From assembly GCA_001786395.1 (NCBI GenBank), contig MFWN01000001.1, positions 175-6,568 of the forward strand: a DNA stretch of 6,394 bases, written 5' to 3'. How positions within the stretch are numbered: the stretch's first letter is position 1; the number at the start of each line of letters is the position of its first letter. This document shows positions 1 through 6,110 of the stretch, in pieces. The translations under genes were made by a program, and so were the position numbers. Under the pieces are notes generated by a model. The model searched no databases. It was not told the origin of the DNA and was given only the letters and a program-made list of their open reading frames with translations. The stretch is from Candidatus Pacearchaeota archaeon RBG_13_36_9 (lineage in GTDB: Archaea > Nanobdellota > Nanobdellia > Pacearchaeales > GW2011-AR1).

Positions 1-2323
1 AACTTCTGTAGCTTGTCCAACTAATGTTTTTAAACCAGATGAAACTGACTGCTCAACAGGAGTTTGTATTGGAGGAATATGCCAAGATGAAACATGTGTT
101 CCGACTTGTGCAAATTGTGTCGGAGCATGTGGAGATGACGGTTGTGGAGGAACCTGCCCACCAGGATGTAATAACACTCAAACTTGTGTTGGAGGATGTT
201 GCCAAGCAGTTTGTGTTCCTGATTGCACAGGAAGAAATTGCGGGAGTAACGGATGCGGAGGAAGCTGCGGAAGCTGTGGGACAGGAGAAATTTGCTCTGA
301 CGGACAGTGTATAGCCTTAAGTGCTCCAGTTTGGTGCGGATTTCATTCGATACATACTTCTTATAGTGACGGAACTATGAGCCCATTGGAAAGTGTTAGT
401 GCAATGAAAAGCTATTATAATTGTGGCTCTACTAATGACCATGATACCCTTTTAACACAAACTGAATGGAACGATATGTTATCCCTCTCAAACTCAAATA
501 ATGTTGACAATGCATTTGTTTATTTCTTTGGTGCAGAATGGACCAGCAGCCAGCATGCCCATTATGTAACAATGAATCCCTCTTCCACTAAAAAGGATGC
601 TGCAGATTCAGATTTTAATACAATTTCAGAATTAGTGTCCTGGCTGTCTAAAAATTCAGGAATTGCCCAGCATAATCATCCTGCAAGAAATTCTGGAGGG
701 ACTGATTTTAGCAACCCATCAAATTACAATGAAACATGGATACCTCTTGTTGAATTTATAAATCAGAATGACTGGCACTGGAATTACTACTGGGACTGCG
801 CAGCTATGTCTGGATGTACAACATCTTTAAATCCTCATGTTCCTTCTGGACAAGTTGCTGGCTCTACAAAATGGATAAAGTATGCCTTAGACAATGGGGT
901 CCATTTAGGTTTTAGCTGCGGAAATGACGACCATTCTGATCTGCCTTTTTATCCGGAGTGTTATACTGGAATTTCCAATCCCTCAAGCTTAACAAAACAA
1001 GGAGTTTATAATTCATTGAAAGCACGACATACATGGGCTGCTGAAGATAAAATTTTTATGGATGTTAGAGTAAATAATGGCTCAAAAGATTACATCATGG
1101 GGGATAAGTTTAGTACAGGCCATTCTTCAATAATCTTAAATTATGCAATTAATGCAGCTCCAGGAAGAACTATTACAAAAGTAAGTGTATTCTATAATGG
1201 GGTAATTGTTAATGCCAGCAGTTATTCCAAGCAAAATGTCAGTGGGAGCCTAACACTCAATTTGAGAAGCGGAACTGAAGATTATCTGTTTATTGAAGCG
1301 ATTCAAAATGATGGGAGAAGAGCTTGGAGCAGCCCTATTTGGGCGACATCCAATTTGGGATGCACTCCAAACTGCGCTGGAAAGCAGTGCGGAGACAATG
1401 GATGCGGAGGAAGCTGCGGAAGCTGTCAAACTGGGAAGGTTTGTGTTGGAGGGATATGCCAAAGTTCAGGAGGAAACAGCACAGACGTTACATTCCAGCA
1501 ATTAAAAGATGATATTACTCTTCCTCATGAAATGTCCCCGCTTCCAATAATCCCAACTACCTGGGGATGGTCTTATCATGGCTGGCCATACCAAAATCAG
1601 TGCGGACCAAGAAACTTTCCAGATGATGGAAGTGATCGTTATAATCCATGGGGCCAGATTTTTCCAGACCCAAGCACTCCAAATAATCTGAATGCTGGTT
1701 TTGAGCTTGGGCCAATGACTTTCTATGTCAAGCGTAAAAGTGATGGAAAATGGTATACTTACGAACATGGCTTACCTATTGGAGGATATGTCTTCACTGG
1801 TGGAGATAATCTTCCCGAGGTTCCAAACACTGATTGGAATCCAATACCTGGTCCAGGTGGCGGACTCTTCTATAAAGTTGGCATGGGAAACTGGGAAACC
1901 GACCAGGGTACACACTGGTGGCCGGATCACCCTTGGGAATATATAAAAAATTCTGATGTAGAACATATAGCTGTTTCTATGACTGCCCGCATTGTATTAC
2001 AAGATCCCAATGGTCCTGATGATAGAAACCAAGCTAAATATTTAATTGGTATTGGAATGGACCGCCGGGCGGCAAGTGGATGTTGCAACACTGGAGGCGT
2101 GCTTATGAGCAGGCACCGTTATCTGACAAACGAATGGCAAACTTTCACTATGAGTTCAATATGCCCTGATATGGTTGAGATAGAAAAGCCGCCCATCCAT
2201 GGAGGCACATGGCCATTAACAGCTTACTCTATCGGCCCTTCTTCGCAGATCTGGTCTTTAATCAAAGGAGTTTTTACAGAGAATATAATAAAAGAAATAA
2301 CTGAATATTTTTTGAAAGTTTAA
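1..2323 (+). CDS. Secreted Cys-rich repeat / PHP-type (CehA/McbA-like) metallohydrolase, 5'-partial
   Basis: The frame is open from position 2 (773 residues visible), so the start and any signal peptide lie outside the window; residues are counted from position 2. Residues 1-103 carry 22 cysteines in Gly-rich repeats. Residues about 110-350 form a PHP-like phosphoesterase domain: FHSIHTSYSDG (114-124), NDHD (145-148), GAEW (177-180), HNHP (224-227), GNDDHSD (307-313) and RHTW (342-345). Residues 350-447 end in RAWSSPIWA, the beta-sandwich ending typical of CehA/McbA-type proteins. Another Cys repeat follows (454-486), then a Trp/Pro/Gly-rich region (487-773) I cannot assign. PHP enzymes are metal-dependent phosphoesterases or hydrolases; the substrate here is unknown. 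Disulfide-type repeats suggest action outside the cell (inference). The first metal motif is HxxH instead of the usual HxH. The Met at 377 lies inside the PHP domain and is not the true start. I am confident of the family, not of activity. Confidence 0.85.
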   Translation, partial: TSVACPTNVFKPDETDCSTGVCIGGICQDETCVPTCANCVGACGDDGCGGTCPPGCNNTQTCVGGCCQAVCVPDCTGRNCGSNGCGGSCGSCGTGEICSDGQCIALSAPVWCGFHSIHTSYSDGTMSPLESVSAMKSYYNCGSTNDHDTLLTQTEWNDMLSLSNSNNVDNAFVYFFGAEWTSSQHAHYVTMNPSSTKKDAADSDFNTISELVSWLSKNSGIAQHNHPARNSGGTDFSNPSNYNETWIPLVEFINQNDWHWNYYWDCAAMSGCTTSLNPHVPSGQVAGSTKWIKYALDNGVHLGFSCGNDDHSDLPFYPECYTGISNPSSLTKQGVYNSLKARHTWAAEDKIFMDVRVNNGSKDYIMGDKFSTGHSSIILNYAINAAPGRTITKVSVFYNGVIVNASSYSKQNVSGSLTLNLRSGTEDYLFIEAIQNDGRRAWSSPIWATSNLGCTPNCAGKQCGDNGCGGSCGSCQTGKVCVGGICQSSGGNSTDVTFQQLKDDITLPHEMSPLPIIPTTWGWSYHGWPYQNQCGPRNFPDDGSDRYNPWGQIFPDPSTPNNLNAGFELGPMTFYVKRKSDGKWYTYEHGLPIGGYVFTGGDNLPEVPNTDWNPIPGPGGGLFYKVGMGNWETDQGTHWWPDHPWEYIKNSDVEHIAVSMTARIVLQDPNGPDDRNQAKYLIGIGMDRRAASGCCNTGGVLMSRHRYLTNEWQTFTMSSICPDMVEIEKPPIHGGTWPLTAYSIGPSSQIWSLIKGVFTENIIKEITEYFLKV
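95..202 (+). repeat. Cysteine-rich protein repeat 1 (divergent)
   Basis: Residues 32-67 of the exported protein hold ten cysteines around a GDDGCGGTC core. The spacing differs from the two later repeats: an extra Cys pair and a CC near the end. Just upstream, Cys22-x4-Cys27 looks like the tail of a further repeat that begins outside the window, so the full protein probably has a longer Cys-rich stalk. Confidence 0.7.
212..310 (+). repeat. Cysteine-rich protein repeat 2
   Basis: Residues 71-103 form a 33-residue unit with eight cysteines spaced C-x3-C-x4-C-x4-C-x3-C-x2-C-x5-C-x4-C around an NGCGGSCGSC core. It directly precedes the PHP domain. The same spacing recurs after the PHP domain at 1361-1459, and 27 bases (251-277) are identical to 1400-1426. 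Such Cys/Gly units occur in secreted proteins and are presumably disulfide-bonded. Confidence 0.8.
1361..1459 (+). repeat. Cysteine-rich protein repeat 3
   Basis: Residues 454-486 have exactly the eight-cysteine spacing of the repeat at 212-310, here linking the metallohydrolase module to the C-terminal region. The 27 bases at 1400-1426 match 251-277 exactly, while the flanks of the unit have diverged at DNA level. That fits duplication within the gene, or repeated conversion of the core. Confidence 0.8.
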
Positions 2324-3411
2324 CTGGCAAACCTTCTTAATCTTTTTAATGCAAAAAATTTATCTTTTTCTTTTAATTTTGCTGACTTAACTGCCTGGGC
2401 AAGAGTTTCTATGCTTTCATCATACTGTTTTGTATCAACAAAATAAGGAAATCCGTCTTTTCCTCCATGGGCAAAAGAAAATTTAACCGGGTCTTTCCAG
2501 GATAATTCTGTGCCAAAAGCAAGCTCGCTTACCAGGGCAAGAGAGCGGATTATTTTAGGACCTGCCCCTTTAAACAATAAAAGCTCTTCGTAACTTTCTG
2601 GCTTATATTCGCTAATCTGCTTTAAAGTTTGAAGATTTTGATGTGACAGGGGAATTTTTGGAAAATGCTCCTGCCTGAATTTGATTACTTTATTATTTTT
2701 ATCAAAGTCAAACAGAGTGGTTTGACCTTTATCTTCTTTTTTTATTAAATAAAAATAGTGGCTGAAGTCTTCTGCTACATCGATGCTTGCCTTTCTTGCT
2801 TCTCTTCCATCTTTTGCAACCATGTTCAATGGATTAACAATCTGGTCGCAGCAGACAGCTTTATGAGGTTCGGAAAGAAAATTTTCTGTATCATTCCAGT
2901 GATACCTTCTTGCGAACGGGCTGCTTTGCTGCATGCCCTGCTGTATAACTGCCCAGCTGTTTTTAGAGAAGAAAAAAGTGTGGTGGTACAGGGAAAATCC
3001 GTCCTGCAAGGCAGAAGTGTCTACTTTGGCTGCTAGTTTACTGGACCTTAACATTTTTTGTGTTTGTTTTTCTGAGATATTTATTTTTTCTGCATTGGAT
3101 TTAATGTCGTCTAAGGTCTTTCTTGAGGTTTTTCCCTTGCCCCCTGCCCCGTAAATTCCTATATTTATTTTTTGCAGAGCTTCTTTTACTGCTGCGGTTG
3201 TAGTTGTTGTGGTGCCTGAACTATGCCAATCAAAACCAAGAGCGCATGCCAACGCCTGGAACCATAAAGGATCAGATAACCTTTCTAAAATCTCTTTATC
3301 TTTATATTCCATGTCTAAAATAATAAATATCTGCTCTGCTAGTTTCTCCATTCTTGGATACAACCATCTTGGGCAGCTTCCTCCATGCAAGGGCAAATCA
3401 ACAATTTTCAT
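2320..3411 (-). CDS. DUF763 domain protein, function unknown
   Basis: A complete 363-residue protein that matches the DUF763 family from end to end; the family is found mainly in archaea and some thermophilic bacteria. Hallmarks are LPLHGGSCPRWL (6-17), GFDWHSSGTTT (59-69), YGAGGKGKTSRKT (87-99), HHTFFF (143-148), WAVIQQGM (153-160), ARRYHW (167-172) and DPVKFSFAHGGKDGFPY (307-323). Residues 277-300 include LLLFKGAGPKIIRSL, which resembles a helix-hairpin-helix nucleic-acid-binding element and suggests contact with DNA or RNA (inference). No signal peptide or membrane segment is visible, so it is probably cytoplasmic. The ATG at 3411 begins directly with the conserved N-terminus. No Shine-Dalgarno precedes it, and a TATA-like box lies about 25 bases upstream, which fits a leaderless transcript. 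It is convergent with the metallohydrolase gene and divergent from the CYTH/Acs operon. The biochemical role is unknown to me. Confidence 0.92.
   Translation of the reverse strand: MKIVDLPLHGGSCPRWLYPRMEKLAEQIFIILDMEYKDKEILERLSDPLWFQALACALGFDWHSSGTTTTTTAAVKEALQKINIGIYGAGGKGKTSRKTLDDIKSNAEKINISEKQTQKMLRSSKLAAKVDTSALQDGFSLYHHTFFFSKNSWAVIQQGMQQSSPFARRYHWNDTENFLSEPHKAVCCDQIVNPLNMVAKDGREARKASIDVAEDFSHYFYLIKKEDKGQTTLFDFDKNNKVIKFRQEHFPKIPLSHQNLQTLKQISEYKPESYEELLLFKGAGPKIIRSLALVSELAFGTELSWKDPVKFSFAHGGKDGFPYFVDTKQYDESIETLAQAVKSAKLKEKDKFFALKRLRRFAS
2343..2380 (+). terminator. T-tract terminator for the metallohydrolase gene (putative)
   Basis: Starting 20 bases past the plus-strand stop are two T5 runs (2343-2347, 2365-2369) and two T4 runs (2371-2374, 2377-2380). 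Archaeal RNA polymerase stops at U-tracts without needing a hairpin. The tracts lie inside the 3' end of the opposing DUF763 gene, where they are the antisense of its Lys/Phe-rich C-terminal codons. Confidence 0.4.
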
Positions 3412-3432
3412 GTAAAATTTAAGATGGTAAGA

Positions 3433-3440
3433 TTTAAATA
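3433..3440. promoter_or_regulatory. TATA-like box in the divergent DUF763 / CYTH-acs gap
   Basis: TTTAAATA fits the archaeal box A and reads as TATTTAAA on the other strand, so it could seat TBP in either direction. For the plus operon it predicts a start near 3460, leaving a leader of about 23 bases that contains the GAGG site. For the minus gene it predicts a start at about 3411, the A of the ATG, giving a leaderless mRNA. A second candidate, TTTTATAC (3446-3453), lies too close to the plus ATG to leave room for the ribosome site. Based on spacing only. Confidence 0.5.
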
Positions 3441-3470
3441 GATAATTTTATACTTTAAAGTAAGAAAAAA

Positions 3471-3476
3471 GAGGAA
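3471..3476 (+). promoter_or_regulatory. Ribosome binding site for the CYTH gene
   Basis: GAGGAA, with GAGG at 3471-3474 and ten bases between it and the ATG at 3485, complements the 16S rRNA 3' end. It supports that start. It contrasts with the divergent DUF763 gene, which has no such site. Confidence 0.55.
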
Positions 3477-3484
3477 AATAAAAA

Positions 3485-4081
3485 ATGGTTTGGTTAGAGG
3501 TTGAGACAAAAATCATTCTAGATGATTCGCAGGTAGAAGGGCTTAGAAATAAAATCAGGAAGATAGCCAAGTTTGCCAAAAGTGGCAAGAAAGTTGATGA
3601 TTATTTTGCCAGAAGAAGGAGAATCAAAAGGCTTTATCCTAAAAAAGCATTCAGGATACGGGCAACAAAAGATGAATTCGAAGTAAATTTTAAAAAGCAT
3701 CTCAAAAAATTATGGACAAAAGATATTGTTGTCAAGCAGGAGTTCGAATTCAAACTAAAAGGCGAAAATGAAGTCAAAGACTTGCTTGCATTATTCAAGG
3801 ATCTTGGATTCAGAGAGTGGGTGCAGAAAACAAAATGGAACGAAACTTATTCTTATAACAAAGATAAACGGTTATCCATAGAGATGAATAGAGTAAAACA
3901 CCTGGGGTGGTTTATAGAGATGGAATACTTATGTGAAAGGAAAGACCTTGAAAAAGCAAGGGAGAAAATAAGAGAAGCCATGAAGATACTGGGAATACCT
4001 CCTGAGCAGATTGACAATACAGGATATACAAAGATGCTTTGGTATAAGGGAGTTTTTGACAAAAGATATTTTATTGATTAA
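3485..4081 (+). CDS. CYTH domain protein (CyaB / thiamine-triphosphatase-like)
   Basis: A complete 198-residue, highly charged, soluble protein. CYTH proteins bind triphosphate-bearing ligands inside an eight-strand beta tunnel with divalent metal; known members are class IV adenylate cyclases, thiamine triphosphatases and inorganic triphosphatases. The signature ExExK is E5-V-E7-T-K9 right at the N-terminus, which supports this ATG. Further tunnel-type residues are D39-Y40, R57-I-R59, K70, E86-F-E88, R129, E133 and E145-M-E147 in the GWFIEMEY strand. The acidic metal ligands and basic phosphate ligands all appear present, so activity is plausible, but the substrate cannot be told from sequence. 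It is the first gene of an operon: the acetyl-CoA synthetase starts one base after its stop. Archaeal CYTH proteins are often annotated CyaB; cAMP synthesis is not implied. Family call firm, reaction open. Confidence 0.88.
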   Translation: MVWLEVETKIILDDSQVEGLRNKIRKIAKFAKSGKKVDDYFARRRRIKRLYPKKAFRIRATKDEFEVNFKKHLKKLWTKDIVVKQEFEFKLKGENEVKDLLALFKDLGFREWVQKTKWNETYSYNKDKRLSIEMNRVKHLGWFIEMEYLCERKDLEKAREKIREAMKILGIPPEQIDNTGYTKMLWYKGVFDKRYFID

Positions 4082-4082
4082 G

Positions 4083-6011
4083 ATGGCAGCAAAAAAATAC
4101 ATTGTTAAAAAAGGGAAAGTCTACTGGCCAAACGAAGAAATGAAAAAAATCGCCTGGGTAAAAAGCGATAAAATCTACAGGGAAGCTTCCAAATCTCCTG
4201 TGAAGTTCTGGGAAAAATTAGCCAAAGAAGGCATTGATTGGGAGAAAAAGTGGGACAAGGCTTACGAGGAAAAGCTGCCTTATTTCAAATGGTTCAAGGG
4301 AGGAAAATTAAACTTTTGCCATAATGCCCTTGACAGATGGGCTAAAGAGACTCCCAACAAAACGGCATTGATATGGATTCCCGAACCCTTGAGTGAAAGA
4401 CCGCTTAAAATAACCTACATGCAGCTCTACGATGCTGTAAACAGGTTTTCAAACGTGTTAAAAGCCCAGGGAATAAAGAAAGGAGATGTTGTCGCCATAT
4501 ATCTTCCAATGATACCTGAATCGCTTATCGCCATGCTGGCATGCACAAGGATTGGAGCAATCCACTCAGTTGTATTCAGCGCTTTTTCAGCTGATGCACT
4601 CAGAGCAAGGATTGAAGATGGAGAAGCAAAAATACTTATTACTGCAGATGGCTACTATAGAAGAGGCAAGCCAGAAGATTTGCTGCATAAAGCCAAAAAA
4701 GCTGCGAAAAGGACAACAGTCAAGAGAATTATTGTTGTTTCAAGGCTGGGACAAAAAATAAGAGGCAGAAAATTCCTGGATTTTGGAGAGGAAATTAAGA
4801 AAGCAGACCTTTGCTACCCTCCTGCAACAGTTAACTCTGAGGATGTCATGTTTATTCTTTACACTTCTGGAACAACAGGAAAGCCAAAGGGAATCGTGCA
4901 TGATACAGGAGGGTATGCTGTCCAAGCCTACTGGACTACAAAATGGAATTTTAATCTTCATAATGATGATATAATATGGTGTACTGCTGATATTGGATGG
5001 ATTACCGGGCATACCTATGCTTTTTACGGACCGCTGCTGAATGGAGCAACTACTTTGATATACGAAGGAAGTCCAGATTATCCGGATTTTGGAAGATGGT
5101 GGAAGATAATAGAAGAGAACCATGTAACTGTTTTCTATACAGCGCCTACTGCCATAAGGATGTTCAGAAAAGAGGGGGATAGCTGGCTTAAGAAATACAA
5201 TTTAGACAGCTTAAGAGTCCTTGCCACTGTTGGAGAGCCAATAGATGAAGAGGCATGGCTATGGTATCTAAAGAAAGTTGGAAAAGAAAGATGCCCTTTA
5301 ATAGATACCTGGTGGCAGACTGAAACAGGGGGAACGCTTATTAATACTCTTCCAGGAATTGGTCCATTTGTACCAACAGTTGCTGGAAAAAGTTTTCCTG
5401 GAACAAAACATATTGTTGTGGATGAGCAAGGCAAGGAGAATAAAAAAGGAGAATCTGGATATTTAGTGCAGGTAAGCCCTTTTGCCCCTGGAATGCTTCA
5501 TGGAATATACAAAAATCATAAAAAGTATGTAGAAACTTACTGGAGATTCAAAAAGTATTATGATACAAGTGACGGCGCTTACTTAAGAAATGGGCTTATA
5601 AGAGTTACAGGAAGAACAGATGACGTTATGAAAGTAGCAGGGCACAGGCTGGCCACAGCTGAGCTGGAAAATGCAATCAATGAGAACAAGAAAGTAAACG
5701 AGTGCGCCGTAGTTCCAATTCCCCATGAAATAAAAGGGCAGGTGCCTATTGCGTTCGTTGTGCTTAAGGGCGGAAAAGGCTCAGAAGAACTGGAGCAGGA
5801 GCTGAAGAGGCATGTTGACCAAAAAATAGGCCCGACAGCGCGCCCCGAGAGAATATTTTTTGTCTCTGACTTGCCAAAAACTAGAAGCGGCAAGATAATG
5901 AGAAGGATTTTAAAGGATATCCTTAAAAAAGAAGAGCCTCAAGGACTTATGACCTTGTTAAATCCAGAGGCTGTTGAAAGCATAAAAGACGTTGTTGCTG
6001 GAAATCAATAA
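4083..6011 (+). CDS. acs: Acetyl-CoA synthetase (AMP-forming)
   Basis: A 642-residue, full-length acyl-adenylate-forming enzyme: acetate + ATP + CoA gives acetyl-CoA + AMP + PPi in the cytoplasm. The N-terminal ACAS-type segment includes SPVKFWEKLAKEGIDW. The adenylation core has YTSGTTGKPKG (260-270), WITGH (306-310), VGEPI (383-387) and WWQTETGG (410-417); W411 matches the Trp that limits the pocket to acetate, and I307, T308 and V383 match other pocket positions. D497, R511, the hinge D513 and R522 (AGHR) follow. PKTRSGKIMRR holds the catalytic Lys604, the residue whose acetylation shuts off Acs in bacteria. Oddities are TSD in place of TGD before D497, and VAGHRLATAE rather than the usual VSGHRLGTAE, so another short acid such as propionate is possible. 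I chose the ATG at 4083, one base after the CYTH stop; a 24-residue in-frame extension from 4011 would overlap CYTH and lacks family sequence. No strong ribosome site is visible, which suggests translational coupling. Confidence 0.95.
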   Translation: MAAKKYIVKKGKVYWPNEEMKKIAWVKSDKIYREASKSPVKFWEKLAKEGIDWEKKWDKAYEEKLPYFKWFKGGKLNFCHNALDRWAKETPNKTALIWIPEPLSERPLKITYMQLYDAVNRFSNVLKAQGIKKGDVVAIYLPMIPESLIAMLACTRIGAIHSVVFSAFSADALRARIEDGEAKILITADGYYRRGKPEDLLHKAKKAAKRTTVKRIIVVSRLGQKIRGRKFLDFGEEIKKADLCYPPATVNSEDVMFILYTSGTTGKPKGIVHDTGGYAVQAYWTTKWNFNLHNDDIIWCTADIGWITGHTYAFYGPLLNGATTLIYEGSPDYPDFGRWWKIIEENHVTVFYTAPTAIRMFRKEGDSWLKKYNLDSLRVLATVGEPIDEEAWLWYLKKVGKERCPLIDTWWQTETGGTLINTLPGIGPFVPTVAGKSFPGTKHIVVDEQGKENKKGESGYLVQVSPFAPGMLHGIYKNHKKYVETYWRFKKYYDTSDGAYLRNGLIRVTGRTDDVMKVAGHRLATAELENAINENKKVNECAVVPIPHEIKGQVPIAFVVLKGGKGSEELEQELKRHVDQKIGPTARPERIFFVSDLPKTRSGKIMRRILKDILKKEEPQGLMTLLNPEAVESIKDVVAGNQ

Positions 6012-6065
6012 GAAAAAATTAGCCCCTTAAATTAGTCGGCTTCAAAAACTAAAGACTAAATTGTC

Positions 6066-6072
6066 AAAAAAA
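6066..6072 (-). terminator. T7-tract terminator for the 3' partial gene (putative)
   Basis: Read on the minus strand, an uninterrupted run of seven T lies about 40 bases past the stop of the gene at 6111-6394, inside the convergent gap 6012-6110. It fits an archaeal U-tract terminator. For acs, reading the other way, the only comparable tract is T5 at 6115-6119, already inside the opposing gene. The rest of the gap is AT-rich with nothing else recognisable. Confidence 0.4.
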
Positions 6073-6110
6073 TTTAACTATCTCAGTTAGTAAATTTAAA
6101 TGCTAATGGT

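Noticed and set aside
24..314. Plus-strand open frame of 96 codons in another frame over the Cys-rich region
   Set aside because: It is a shadow of the Cys repeats in the metallohydrolase gene. It shares the peptide DAEEAAEAV with the frame at 1293-1505 only because both read the same duplicated DNA core out of frame.
377..379. ATG at 377 as the start of the metallohydrolase
   Set aside because: The frame is open upstream to the window edge, and this Met lies after the first PHP metal motif and after the Cys repeats, so the real start is outside the window.
1293..1505. Plus-strand open frame of 70 codons
   Set aside because: Out-of-frame reading of the third Cys repeat inside the metallohydrolase gene; no ribosome site and no family sequence.
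4011..4082. 24-residue N-terminal extension of Acs
   Set aside because: It overlaps the conserved CYTH coding end and has no Acs-family sequence; the ATG at 4083 gives the usual length and one-base operon spacing.
4740..5123. Minus-strand open frame of 127 codons inside acs
   Set aside because: Entirely antisense to the conserved Acs core, with Ser/Cys-rich low-quality sequence typical of a shadow frame.
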